Shown: one piece after another, positions 50,751 to 59,492 of the stretch
Numbering within the stretch: position 1 is the stretch's first letter
How the letters are laid out: each line of letters starts with the position of its first letter
Assembly: GCF_900111685.1 (NCBI RefSeq)
Contig: NZ_FOHX01000013.1
Span: forward strand, 206,374 to 270,373
DNA: 64,000 nt
DNA from: Nonomuraea wenchangensis
GTDB taxonomy: Bacteria > Actinomycetota > Actinomycetes > Streptosporangiales > Streptosporangiaceae
Direction: 5' to 3'
Position numbers and translations under genes: made by a program
The notes under the pieces: generated by a model
What the model was told of the DNA's origin: nothing
Database searches by the model: none
What the model saw: the letters and a program-made list of their open reading frames with translations, nothing else

Positions 50751-51797
50751 CTAGCGCGATGGCAGCGTGGAGGCGGGGTCGGGGGCGCGGGTGGTCAGCC
50801 GCGCGCGGACGGCGCTCCACGGCACGCCGCGGGCCACGACGCTCAGCGCGAGTACGGCGGCCTGGACGAGGAGCTGCGTGGCGGTGGACGCGCCGGCGGC
50901 GAGGACCACCTGGTCGAGCTGGGTGAGGAAGAGCGCGGCGACCGCGGTGGCGGCCAGGTTGGTGATGCCGCCGGACAGCAGGCTTCCGCCGAGGACGACG
51001 GCCGCGATGGTGGGCAGCAGGTAGGTGTTGCCGAGCAGGATGTCGGGGGTCCGCAGGTAGCCGGCGAGCAGGACTCCGGCCAGCGAGTAGCAGATTCCCG
51101 CGGCCACGTACGCGCCCATCTCGTACGAGCCGGTGGGCAGGCCGAGCAGCCGCGCCGCGGGCCGTCCGGCGCCGACGGCGATGAAGCGCCGGCCGAGCAC
51201 CGTGTGGCGGATGATCCAGTGCGCGAGCCCGACCACGACGACCGCGACCAGCAGCAGGTTCGGGATGCCCGCCACCGATCCGACGGCGAACGCGCTCAGC
51301 GCGGCGCCGGCCGAGGCGGGGAAGCCGCTGGAGACCTGCAGGACCACGCCGATGAGGATGGAGTTGACCGCCAGGGACGCCACGAACGCCGCGATGGACA
51401 GCCGGACCACGGCGAAACCGATGATCAGGCCGCCGAGCGCGCCCACGACCAACGCGAGCCCGACGGCCGCCCAGACCGGGACTCCTGACGCGGCGGGGAG
51501 TTTGGTGGCGAGCACCGCGGCCAGCGCCATCCCGCCGGGCACCGACAGGTCGATGCCGCCGTGGGCGACGACGAGGGTCTGCCCGAGCGCGGCGATCGCC
51601 ATCACCGCCGCGAACGGCAGCATGGACAGCACCGCGGACCCGGACAGGCTGCCGGGTGAGATGAGCGGGCTGGCGGCGAAGAGCAGCAGCGTGATGAGCC
51701 AGATGGAGGAGAAGCGACCGGCCCTGAGGCGACGCAGATCGATCAGTCCACCAGGTCCGGCGCGCTTGGCCGGCGGCGAGGTCGTACGCCGAGACAT
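50751..51797 (-). CDS. Sugar ABC transporter permease (RbsC type)
   Basis: A 348-residue BPD_transp_2 permease. The signature is LGQTLVVAHGGIDLSVPGGM; the second half has TVLGRRFIAVGAGRPAARLL and LPTIAAVVLGGSLLSGGITN. Eight or more hydrophobic segments. It would pair with the permease half of the fused protein to give a heterodimeric channel. Ends 48 bp before the binding-protein start in the same operon. Confidence 0.92.
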   Translation of the reverse strand: MSRRTTSPPAKRAGPGGLIDLRRLRAGRFSSIWLITLLLFAASPLISPGSLSGSAVLSMLPFAAVMAIAALGQTLVVAHGGIDLSVPGGMALAAVLATKLPAASGVPVWAAVGLALVVGALGGLIIGFAVVRLSIAAFVASLAVNSILIGVVLQVSSGFPASAGAALSAFAVGSVAGIPNLLLVAVVVVGLAHWIIRHTVLGRRFIAVGAGRPAARLLGLPTGSYEMGAYVAAGICYSLAGVLLAGYLRTPDILLGNTYLLPTIAAVVLGGSLLSGGITNLAATAVAALFLTQLDQVVLAAGASTATQLLVQAAVLALSVVARGVPWSAVRARLTTRAPDPASTLPSR

Positions 51798-51850
51798 TTA
51801 CGAGTACCTTCCTGGAAATCTGCAGGGACCGCGCGGTGCGCGGTCCGTGC

Positions 51851-52606
51851 TCAGATGGCGGTGTAGCCACCGTCTACGGCCACGTCCGCGCCGGTCATGA
51901 AGCTGGCGGCGGAGCTCAGCAGGAAGGTGACCACCTTGGCCACCTCGTGGGGGTCCGCCAGGCGGGCGATCGGGTGGCCGGCGATGAGCCGCTGCCGGGC
52001 GGAGTCGGGATCGGGCTGGGATCCGAGGTAAGTGGCCAGCTGATCGGTGGCGACCGATCCGGGGCTGACCACGTTGCACCGGATCCCGGCGGCGGCGTAG
52101 TCGACGGCGATCTGGCGGGACAGCTGCAGCACCGCTCCCTTGGAGGCGCAGTAGGCGGGCTGGCCGGGCAGGCCGACCGTCCCGGAGATCGAGGAGAGGT
52201 TGACGATCGACCCGGGCGTCCCCTGGGCGAGCATCGCGGCCACCGCGTGCTTGCACAGCAGGAACGTGCCGGTCGCGTTGACCGTCATGACCCGGTTCCA
52301 GTCCTCGAGGGTGGTGTCGACCAGGGGTTTCGCCACGATCGTTGCGGCGCAGTTGACCAGGCCGTCGAGGCGGCCCCACCGGTCGGTGGCGACCTTGACG
52401 GCGTCGGCGACGGCGTCCTCGTCGGTGACGTCCAGCCGGTGTGCCAGGGCGTCGTGCCCGCTGGAACGGAGTTCGGCGGCGAGCCGTTCCACGTGTTCGA
52501 CGCGTTGATCCGTCAGGAGTACGGACGCGCCGGCCGCCGCGCACTCGCGTGCTGTCGCGGCGCCGATGCCGCCTCCGGCACCGCTGACGATCACTACTTC
52601 TGGCAC
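51851..52606 (-). CDS. Short-chain dehydrogenase/reductase
   Basis: A 251-residue classical SDR. The coenzyme motif is GAGGGIG (9-15) with D33 after the second strand, favouring NAD. NCAA sits at 86-89, NLSSISG contains the catalytic Ser, and Y152/K156 in YCASKG complete the active site. GTG 52606 is chosen because the Rossmann strand EVVIVSG begins there. First gene of the left arm, so it is induced with the importer. Likely oxidises the imported polyol or sugar. Confidence 0.92.
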   Translation of the reverse strand: MPEVVIVSGAGGGIGAATARECAAAGASVLLTDQRVEHVERLAAELRSSGHDALAHRLDVTDEDAVADAVKVATDRWGRLDGLVNCAATIVAKPLVDTTLEDWNRVMTVNATGTFLLCKHAVAAMLAQGTPGSIVNLSSISGTVGLPGQPAYCASKGAVLQLSRQIAVDYAAAGIRCNVVSPGSVATDQLATYLGSQPDPDSARQRLIAGHPIARLADPHEVAKVVTFLLSSAASFMTGADVAVDGGYTAI

Positions 52607-52654
52607 AACTCTCAGCCCCTCTCCCACGGAATGTCCGATTCGTCGGGTCACCAT

Positions 52655-52705
52655 TGCATGCAGTGTGCAGCATGTCAACGACTTGACGTGCTGCATGCTG
52701 CATGC
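52655..52705. promoter_or_regulatory. GntR operator cluster in the island's divergent promoter
   Basis: Three TGCATGC copies lie at 52655, 52692 and 52699. Between them a 28-bp dyad at 52667-52694 has arms GCAGCATGTCAA and TTGACGTGCTGC (11 of 12 complementary). The same TGCATGCCAC sequence occurs upstream of the island's gntR (56429), so these are probable GntR sites governing both arms. Confidence 0.68.
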
Positions 52706-52750
52706 CACTCTGCCGGTTATTCACTCACCACCGGACCGAGGGATGGCACG

Positions 52751-53614
52751 TTGACCGGCTCACCTACCGCAAGCGGCGTCCAGGTCGGGGTCGCTCAGAT
52801 CAGCGTCGACCGGACGGACGTGGCCGCGAACGTCGACCGCGTCATCGAGACCCTGCGGGCCGGCGCGGCGAGCGGGCATCAGCTCGTGGTCTTCCCCGAG
52901 TGCGTGCTCACCGGCTACCTGTTCGACTCCCGCGCCGAGACGCGCGCCGCCGCGATCGGCGCCGCCGACCCCAGGATCGGCCGCATCGTGCAGACCTGCG
53001 CGGAGAGCTCCGTACACGCGGTGGTGGGCCTGCTGGAGGAGGCGGACGGGCAGGTCCACAACTCGGCCCTGGTGCTCGGACCCACCGGGATCATCGTCCG
53101 CTACCGCAAGCAGCACCTGCCCTACCTCGGCGCGGACCGGTTCGTCGACCCGGGCGCCGACGCCGCGCCCCGGGTGGCCGACCTGCCCTTCGGCCGGGTC
53201 GGCGTGATGATCTGCTTCGACCTGCGCTTCCCCGAATCGGCCCGCGAGCTCGCGCTCCAGGGCGCCGACCTCATCGCGATGCCCACCAACTGGCCTATGG
53301 GGTCGGACATGCTCGCCGACCACATGACGCGGGTGCGCGCGCTGGAGAACCTCGTCTACCTCGCGGTCGCCGACCGCGCCGACGCCGAGGCCGGCACCCG
53401 CTTCATGGGCAGAAGCCAGATCATCGCCCCCTCCGGAGAGGTGCTGGCCGACGCGGGCCAGGACGAAGGGCTGTTCGGGGCGTCGATCGACGTCCAGGCC
53501 GCCCGTACGAAGCGGCTCATCAAGAAGCCGGGCGAGTTCGAGCTGCCCGTGTTCTCCGGGCGCCGCCCCGAGATGTACGGCGAGCTCACCCGCCCGATGG
53601 CCCCGGGCCAGTAA
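52751..53614 (+). CDS. Carbon-nitrogen hydrolase (nitrilase superfamily amidase)
   Basis: A 287-residue amidase of the nitrilase superfamily. The Glu-Lys-Cys triad is E50 (VFPECVLTGY), K120 (YRKQHLPYLG) and C155 (MICFDLRFPE). Most relatives hydrolyse linear amides (omega-amidase, deaminated glutathione amidase, N-carbamoyl amidases), not nitriles. TTG 52751 is preceded by GAGGGATGG. First gene of the right arm; the ligand may therefore carry an amide that is hydrolysed early in its use. Confidence 0.9.
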   Translation: MTGSPTASGVQVGVAQISVDRTDVAANVDRVIETLRAGAASGHQLVVFPECVLTGYLFDSRAETRAAAIGAADPRIGRIVQTCAESSVHAVVGLLEEADGQVHNSALVLGPTGIIVRYRKQHLPYLGADRFVDPGADAAPRVADLPFGRVGVMICFDLRFPESARELALQGADLIAMPTNWPMGSDMLADHMTRVRALENLVYLAVADRADAEAGTRFMGRSQIIAPSGEVLADAGQDEGLFGASIDVQAARTKRLIKKPGEFELPVFSGRRPEMYGELTRPMAPGQ

Positions 53615-53643
53615 CCGGATCGAACAGGAAGGCCGACATCACC

Positions 53644-54618
53644 ATGTGTGGACCAGCGCTCATCAGCGAAGCGACCAGGAACAAGATCGCGGCGTACTGT
53701 GCCGAGTTCCGCGAGGTCACCCGCAGCCCCTTCGGTCCCGACGACGAGATCGGCATGATCAACCTGATCACCCCCGAGGCGTCGCGTGAGGTGCTGAGCC
53801 GGGCGGACGGCGGCAGCGTCATCGACCTGTCGGTGGACTACTTCGTCGGCATGCCCTCATGGACGAAGGCCGGCGACCCGAACTTCCAGCAGTGGATGAC
53901 GCACACCCCCGCCGGCACGGTCCTCGACGACATCACCGGAGTGGGCCGCGAGCAGAACGAGCTGGTCTCCTACTCGGGCGACGCCATCTCGATGTACACC
54001 CACTGCGGCACGCACATCGACACCCTGAACCACTTCGGGTACAACGGCAAGATCTGGAACGGGTTCTCCGCCGAGGAGCACATCAGCTCCCGGCACTGGA
54101 CCAAGTGCGGCGCGGAGAAGATCCCGCCGATCATCGCCCGCGGGGTGCTGTTCGACATCGCCGCCCTGTACGACACCGACATCCTGCCCGACAACCACGG
54201 GATCGGCGCGGACGACCTGCGCGAGGCCATGCGACGGCAGAACGTCGAGTTCCGGCCGGGTGACGTGGCGTTGATCCGTACCGGCCGGATGCGCGCCTGG
54301 CCCGCGATCGACGCCTACATCGACAACAGCCCCGGCCTGAACCTGGAAGGGGCCGAGTTCCTCGCCCGGATGGGCGCCTCCGTCATCGGCGGCGACACCC
54401 TCGCCCTGGAGCAGATGCCCGGCGCGGACGAGGAGAACTGGCAGGTCGTCCACACCTATCTCCTGGGGGAGGCAGGCGTCCCCATCATGGAGGTGGTCGA
54501 CTGCGAGCAGATCTCGGCCGAACGGCTCTACGAGTTCGCCTTCGTCGCCGCCGCCATGAAACTGCGCGGCGCGACCGGCGCCCCGATGCGCCCGCTCGCG
54601 ATGCCGCTGCGCCCGTGA
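53644..54618 (+). CDS. Cyclase-family metal hydrolase (kynurenine-formamidase-like)
   Basis: A 324-residue PF04199-type enzyme. The metal motif HCGTHIDTLNH is at 120-130 (H-x-G-T-H-x-D), with further ligands expected in the C-terminal half (MGASVIGGDTLALEQ). Relatives hydrolyse N-formylkynurenine, isatin or lactone/lactam rings. Here it follows the amidase by 29 bp and precedes the sugar-acid dehydratase, so opening a lactone or lactam is a reasonable guess. ATG 53644 is used. Its stop codon lies in the first unit of a 28-bp repeat. Confidence 0.87.
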   Translation: MCGPALISEATRNKIAAYCAEFREVTRSPFGPDDEIGMINLITPEASREVLSRADGGSVIDLSVDYFVGMPSWTKAGDPNFQQWMTHTPAGTVLDDITGVGREQNELVSYSGDAISMYTHCGTHIDTLNHFGYNGKIWNGFSAEEHISSRHWTKCGAEKIPPIIARGVLFDIAALYDTDILPDNHGIGADDLREAMRRQNVEFRPGDVALIRTGRMRAWPAIDAYIDNSPGLNLEGAEFLARMGASVIGGDTLALEQMPGADEENWQVVHTYLLGEAGVPIMEVVDCEQISAERLYEFAFVAAAMKLRGATGAPMRPLAMPLRP

Positions 54619-54677
54619 CACCGCGCGTGTGACACAGCGCCCGTGACACCGCGCGTGTGACACAGCGCCCGTGACAC
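54615..54677. repeat. 28-bp tandem repeat over the cyclase stop codon
   Basis: Two identical 28-bp units (54615-54642, 54643-54670) and a 7-bp partial third contain alternating GTGACAC. The cyclase TGA (54616-54618) is in the first unit. It separates the cyclase from the dehydratase start by about 105 bp. Confidence 0.9.
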
Positions 54678-54722
54678 TGCCGGCCCCCTTCTTCCTGACC
54701 CGCCATACCCCCGGAGGTCCCC

Positions 54723-56417
54723 ATGCCCGACCGACCGACTGAGTCGGCCATCGACCGGAGCCGTACGTCCTACGGCGACGACGGTTTCAGCACCTACCTA
54801 CGGCGTGCTTTCCTGGCCTCCAGCGGGTACGACGACGAGGCGCTGGACCGGCCGATCGTCGGCATCGCGGTGACCAAGTCCGACTACAACACCTGTCACC
54901 GCGACATGCCGGCCCTGCTCGAAGCCGTCAGGCGCGGCGTCCTGGAGGCCGGCGGCCTGCCCATGGACTTCCCGACCATCTCGCTCGGGGAGATCCTGAC
55001 CTCGCCGACGACGATGCTGTTCCGCAACCTGCTCGCCATGGACACCGAGGAGATGATCCGCGCCCTGCCGATGGACGCCGCGGTCCTCCTCGGCGGCTGC
55101 GACAAGACGGTGCCGGCCCAGCTCATGGCCGCCGCCTCCTCCGACAAGCCGGTCCTGCTCGAAGTGGTCGGGCCGATGATGACCGGCAGCTGGCAGGGCG
55201 AGCGCCTCGGAGCCTGCACCGACTGCCGGCGCTTCTGGGGCCGGCACCGCGGCGGCGAGCTCGACAAGTCCGAGATCACCAGCGTCCGCAACGAGCTCGT
55301 CTCGACCGCGGGCACCTGCGCGGTCATGGGCACCGCGTCCACCATGGCCTGCATCACCGAGACCCTCGGCATGATGCTGCCCGGCGGCGCCACCCCTCCG
55401 GCCGCCACCGGCGCCCGCCTGCGGCACGGCGCCGCGACCGGCCGCCGCGCCGTCGAACTGGCCCGGTCGGGCGGCCCCGTCCCGCGCGAGATCCTCACCC
55501 CGGCCGCGTTCCGCAACGCCGTCCGGGTGCTCTCGGCGATGAGCGGATCGACGAACGCGCTGGTCCACCTGATCGCCGTCGCGCGGCGGGCCGGCGTGGA
55601 CCTCACGCTCAAGGACTTCGACGTGATCGGCGCCGACGTGCCGTTCTTGGTCGACTGCAAGCCCGCAGGATCGGGATATCTGGAGGACTTCCACCGGTCG
55701 GGCGGCCTGCCGGCCCTGCTCAAGGTCCTCGAACCGCTGCTCGAACGGGAGACCGTCGGCGTCTCCGGGAAGTCACTCGGCTCGCTGATCGACGACACCC
55801 CCGCGCGCGAGGACTGGCAGACGACGATCCACCCGCTGGAGGACCCGCTCGGCGCGGCGGGCAGCCTGGCGGTGCTCCAGGGCACGCTCGCCCCGAGGGG
55901 AGCGGTCATCAAGTCGGCGGCGGCGAGCCCGCACCTGATGAACCACACCGGACCGGCCCTGGTCATCGACTCGGCGCAGGACGCCCAGCGGATCCTGGAC
56001 GACCCGGATCTGGACGTCACCCCGGACCACGTCCTGGTGCTGCGCAACGCGGGGCCGATCGCGGCGGGCATGCCCGAGGCGGGCGCCCTGCCCATCCCCG
56101 CCAAGCTGGCCCAGGCCGGGATCAGGGACATGGTGCGGGTCTCCGACGCGCGGATGAGCGGCACCTCCTACGGCACCGTGGTGCTGCACTGCGACCCGGA
56201 GAGCGCCGCCGGAGGGCCGATCGCGCTCGTCCGCGACGGCGACCTCATCAGGCTGGACGTCGCGGCGCGGCGGCTCGACCTCCTCGTGGACGAGGAGGAG
56301 CTGGAGCGCCGTCGCGCGGACTTCGTCCCGCCCGAGCTGCCCGCACGGGGATGGCGGCGGTTGTACGCGCAGACGGTCCTGCCGGCCAGCGAGGGAGCGG
56401 ACCTGTCGTTCCTCTGA
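54723..56417 (+). CDS. IlvD/Edd family sugar-acid dehydratase
   Basis: A 564-residue dehydratase with an iron-sulfur cluster. Probable cluster cysteines are C58 (YNTCHRDM), C126 (LGGCDKTVPAQ) and C199 (TAGTCAVMGTAS), the pattern of [2Fe-2S] aldonate dehydratases such as arabinonate and xylonate dehydratases. RVSDARMSGTSYGTVVLHCD is the characteristic C-terminal region. It converts a sugar acid to a 2-keto-3-deoxy acid; no 2-keto-3-deoxy aldolase is found nearby. Amino-acid synthesis (IlvD) is unlikely in this setting. Confidence 0.9.
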   Translation: MPDRPTESAIDRSRTSYGDDGFSTYLRRAFLASSGYDDEALDRPIVGIAVTKSDYNTCHRDMPALLEAVRRGVLEAGGLPMDFPTISLGEILTSPTTMLFRNLLAMDTEEMIRALPMDAAVLLGGCDKTVPAQLMAAASSDKPVLLEVVGPMMTGSWQGERLGACTDCRRFWGRHRGGELDKSEITSVRNELVSTAGTCAVMGTASTMACITETLGMMLPGGATPPAATGARLRHGAATGRRAVELARSGGPVPREILTPAAFRNAVRVLSAMSGSTNALVHLIAVARRAGVDLTLKDFDVIGADVPFLVDCKPAGSGYLEDFHRSGGLPALLKVLEPLLERETVGVSGKSLGSLIDDTPAREDWQTTIHPLEDPLGAAGSLAVLQGTLAPRGAVIKSAAASPHLMNHTGPALVIDSAQDAQRILDDPDLDVTPDHVLVLRNAGPIAAGMPEAGALPIPAKLAQAGIRDMVRVSDARMSGTSYGTVVLHCDPESAAGGPIALVRDGDLIRLDVAARRLDLLVDEEELERRRADFVPPELPARGWRRLYAQTVLPASEGADLSFL

Positions 56418-56428
56418 CCGGCGGCGTT

Positions 56429-56446
56429 GCATGCCACATGCCACAT
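56429..56446. promoter_or_regulatory. GntR operator candidate upstream of gntR
   Basis: TGCATGCCACATGCCACA contains the TGCATGCCAC sequence found also at 52699-52708, plus a second ATGCCACA. It lies 81 bp upstream of gntR, after the dehydratase stop. Confidence 0.55.
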
Positions 56447-56526
56447 CTTCGTCCTGAGTGATATCGTCTCGGCCGACCAAGGCGTTCTGGCGCTGAGCGG
56501 ACCGACTGACCGGGAGCCATGTCCAT

Positions 56527-57237
56527 ATGGAGCAGATCTCGACGGACCAGACGTCGCTGGCGGCCCAGACCTTCGAGGCGGTCCGCCGGGCCATCGTCAC
56601 GGGTGAGCTGGCACCTGGCACGCTGCACTCCGTCGTGGAGATCGCCGCCCAGCTGGGGGTCTCGCGGACGCCCGTCCGCGAGGCCCTGCTGCAGCTCGCC
56701 ACGCACGGCGTGGTCCGCTTCGAGCGGAGCCGGGGCGTACGGATCCTCGAGATCGCCACGCGCGACATCGAGGAGATCTACACGCTCCGCTACCTGCTCG
56801 AAGTCCCCTCGGCCTACCGCGCCGCGACCATGATGACCGAAGCCCAGATGGCGCCTTTCTCCAAGGCGCTCGAACGGATGCGGGTGGCCTGCGAGAGCGG
56901 GGACGAACGGCTCTTCCAGGAAGAGGACGTGACCTTCCACGAGATGATCCTGGAGGCCGCGGGCAACACGCGGGTGACCCAGTCCGTCGCGACGATGCGC
57001 GCGCAGATGGCCGCGCGCGGCCTGTCCACGACGAAGACGCGGACCCTGTGGGACATCTGGCGGGTGCACGAACGCATCCTCGAACGCATCCAGGCCCGCG
57101 ACGACCAAGGGGCGGCCGAGGCCATGCGTGATCACCTCCTGGAGACGACGCGGCTGCTGCTGACCCAGTCGACCGGCGACCCGGAGGCCGGCGCCCGCTT
57201 CGCCCCGCCCGTGCTCCCCGTCTTCACCGACGACTGA
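56527..57237 (+). CDS. GntR-family regulator, FCD/FadR subfamily
   Basis: A 236-residue repressor. The winged HTH (residues 12-75) reads AQTFEAVRRAIVTGELAPGT, then EIAAQLGVSRTPVREALLQL and GVVRFERSRGVRILEI. The FCD ligand domain follows with conserved residues in RYLLEVPSAYRAATMM and VTFHEMILEAAGNTR (His for metal). FCD repressors bind organic acids, agreeing with the sugar-acid pathway. Last gene of the right arm; expected to bind the TGCATGC sites. Confidence 0.92.
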   Translation: MEQISTDQTSLAAQTFEAVRRAIVTGELAPGTLHSVVEIAAQLGVSRTPVREALLQLATHGVVRFERSRGVRILEIATRDIEEIYTLRYLLEVPSAYRAATMMTEAQMAPFSKALERMRVACESGDERLFQEEDVTFHEMILEAAGNTRVTQSVATMRAQMAARGLSTTKTRTLWDIWRVHERILERIQARDDQGAAEAMRDHLLETTRLLLTQSTGDPEAGARFAPPVLPVFTDD

Positions 57238-57264
57238 GCCCGCCCATCGGCCGGCACGAACCGG

Positions 57265-58569
57265 TCAGTTCGTCAGGGTGAGCGGATTGACCAGATCGGC
57301 GTAGACCAGCAGCCCCGCCATGATCATCATCGCCAGTGCCGCCACGTACGTCAGCGGCAGCACCTTGGCGATGTCGACGTGCTGGGGCTTCGGCCGCCGC
57401 ATGATCCTGGCGTAGGCCCGCTTGACGCCCTCCCAGAGCCCGCCCGCGATGTGCCCGCCGTCGAGCGGCAGCAGCGGGATCAGGTTGAACAGCCCGATCG
57501 CCAGGTTGAAGCCGGCCAGCAGGTTGACGAAGGTGGCGATCTTCTTCTCGCCGGACAGGTCGGAGGCCAGGATCTCGCCGCCCAGGCGGCCCGCGCCGAC
57601 CATGCCCACCGGGCCCTCGGGGTCGCGTTCCTCGCCGGAGAAGGCCGCCTGCCAGACGCCGGCCATCTTCTCCGGCAGGTTCAGGAACGAGCCCGCCACC
57701 CTGACCGTCAGCCCGCCCATATAGCCGATGACCTGGCCGACGCTCTGCTGCTCCATCACCTCGGTGGGCCGCACGCCGAGAAAGCCGACGTTCTTGTCGG
57801 TCTTCCCGGGGTCCTCGAGGTTGGGCCGGTCCTGGGCGATGAGCGTGACGTCCAGCGTCATCGGCTCACCGTCACGCACGATGCCGAGCTTGACCGGGCC
57901 GGCGCCGTGGGAGCGGATCAGCCGCTTGGCGTCCTCCCAGGAGCCGATCGTGGCGCCGTCGAAGGAGACCAGGCGGTCGCCCGGCCTGAGGCCCGCCTGC
58001 GCGGCCGGAGTGGGCCGGTCGCCCGGCTCGCAGGCGGCGCGCCGCTCGGAGACGGGGATGACGCACGTCTCGGTGGTGGGCGAGACGATCGGGGCCTCGA
58101 CGGGCAGGCCGATGCCGGCCAGCAGGATGGTGAAGAAGCCGAACGCCAGCACGAAGTTCATCAACGGCCCGCCGGACATGATGACGACCTTCTGCCACCA
58201 CTTCTTGCGGTAGAAGACGCGGTTCTCGTCGCCCGGCCGCACCTCCTCCTGGGCGGCGTCGCGGGCCGACTCGATCAGGCCCTGCCACGGGCCGGTCGCC
58301 GGGCTCCTGAGCTTGCCGGGCTCGTCACCGGGGCGCGGCGGCAGCATGCCGATCATGCGGATGTAGCCGCCGAACGGGATCCACTTGATGCCGTACTCGG
58401 TCTCGCCTCCGCGCCGGGACCAGGCCGTGGGGCCGAAGCCCACCATGTACTGGGTCACCTTGACGCCGAAGAGCTTGGCCGGCAGCAGGTGGCCGAGTTC
58501 GTGCAGCGCGATGGAGATCATCAACCCGAGGAGGAAGAGGATGATCCCCGCGACGTAGAGCCAGTTCAT
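57265..58569 (-). CDS. M50 site-2 protease (RseP/Rip1 type)
   Basis: A 434-residue intramembrane zinc protease. The active site is HELGH at 23-27 in the first segment, and LDGGH (369-373) supplies the third ligand. A PDZ domain occupies about 185-270 (AQAGLRPGDRLVSFDGATIG, WEDAKRLIRSHGAGPVKLG). Such proteases cut membrane-bound anti-sigma factors and signal peptides. Actinomycete homologues usually lie between dxr and ispG; here neither gene is adjacent. Convergent with gntR, with only 27 bp between. Confidence 0.93.
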   Translation of the reverse strand: MNWLYVAGIILFLLGLMISIALHELGHLLPAKLFGVKVTQYMVGFGPTAWSRRGGETEYGIKWIPFGGYIRMIGMLPPRPGDEPGKLRSPATGPWQGLIESARDAAQEEVRPGDENRVFYRKKWWQKVVIMSGGPLMNFVLAFGFFTILLAGIGLPVEAPIVSPTTETCVIPVSERRAACEPGDRPTPAAQAGLRPGDRLVSFDGATIGSWEDAKRLIRSHGAGPVKLGIVRDGEPMTLDVTLIAQDRPNLEDPGKTDKNVGFLGVRPTEVMEQQSVGQVIGYMGGLTVRVAGSFLNLPEKMAGVWQAAFSGEERDPEGPVGMVGAGRLGGEILASDLSGEKKIATFVNLLAGFNLAIGLFNLIPLLPLDGGHIAGGLWEGVKRAYARIMRRPKPQHVDIAKVLPLTYVAALAMMIMAGLLVYADLVNPLTLTN

Positions 58570-58659
58570 CCAGGGACGCTCCTCGGCGGTGCAGGGCGGG
58601 GCGAAGGGTGCGAAGATCCAATTTAGTCGAACTCGCCCCGCCCGAGGCCCGACTCGGCT

Positions 58660-59440
58660 CTACTTGATCGCGGTCAGGTCCAGAACGTACATCTCGTTCC
58701 CGATCGGGTAGGTCATCAGCCGGTCCAGGCCGCCGTCGGGAATCGCCATGACTCCTCTCGCGTCCGGCCGTACGCCGAGGTCGGCAGACGTGCCGGTGTC
58801 GACGTCGTAGAGCGTCAGGACGGTCTGGTCTCCCGGCCCCGTCAACGTGACCTTGAAGAAGCGCTCCAGGCCGGCGTCGTCGCCCTGCTGGAAGGTGATC
58901 GGCAGTGCGCGCTCGTGGGAGCCGTCACGGTCGCGGACGAACCGACGCAGGATGGTCGCGCTCCGCGCGGTGTCCGGGCACCGGCGAGTGCCGCACTTGA
59001 TCTCCTTGCCGGAGCGGTCGCGGGGACGCTCGGCCTTGACGGTCCTGTACCGCACGGCCACGCCCGCGCACCGGTCGACGCCGCACCTGACCTCCTCGTC
59101 GGCCTTGACCACGGCGTCGCGCCGCTCACCGGTCTCGACGTTGAGCAGCTCGCGGAAGACCGCCTTCCCGCGGTGGACGCCCACCCATGGCCACTGCAGG
59201 ACGTGGTGCCGCTCGGCGCCCTTCACCGGCTGCGGCGCGCCCCCGCTCAGCGGCACCCGGTACACGCTGATGTGCAACCGCGCCATGGTGGTGCGGACGT
59301 AGCTGTGCGGGCTGTCCTTGCGTCTCACCCTCGCCCAGGCGCCGCACAGCCGTACCAGGGCTTCCTGGACCAGGTCGGCGGCGTCATGGCGGTTGCCCGT
59401 CAGGACGTATCCGTAGCGGAGCAGCGCGTCTGTCTGCTCC
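58660..59440 (-). pseudogene. SigE-type sigma factor fused to exported-protein fragment (deletion chimera)
   Basis: One open frame joins two unrelated parts. The first about 55 codons (59440-59275) read DALLRYGYVLTGNRHDAADL, VQEALVRLCGAWARV, YVRTTMARLHIS: region 2 of a SigE-family ECF sigma factor. After HISVY the reading becomes RVPLSGGAPQPVKGAERHHV and continues as a beta-rich protein (VNVETGERRDAVV-like, DLTAIK end) typical of exported beta-propeller-like proteins. Sigma region 4 and the front of the second protein are missing. The frame has no start codon upstream before the lrp end, so a normal protein is unlikely. Confidence 0.6.
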
Positions 59441-59492
59441 GTCCCAGACGGCCGAAGGGGCGAAGATGTTGCATCGTTCGGCGAAGACGTGG

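Noticed and set aside
52702..53640. Long plus-strand frame overlapping the amidase gene
   Set aside because: Arg-, Gly- and Pro-rich shadow in another frame of the nitrilase-family gene; the E-K-C triad is in the annotated frame. The genuine cyclase gene only begins at 53644 in that frame.
54615..54677. Possible CRISPR-like array or terminator
   Set aside because: Two contiguous 28-bp units without spacers; no stem-loop with a T-run.
54723..56417. IlvD for branched-chain amino-acid synthesis
   Set aside because: No ilv genes are nearby, and the importer, SDR, amidase and FCD regulator point to a sugar-acid dehydratase of the same superfamily.
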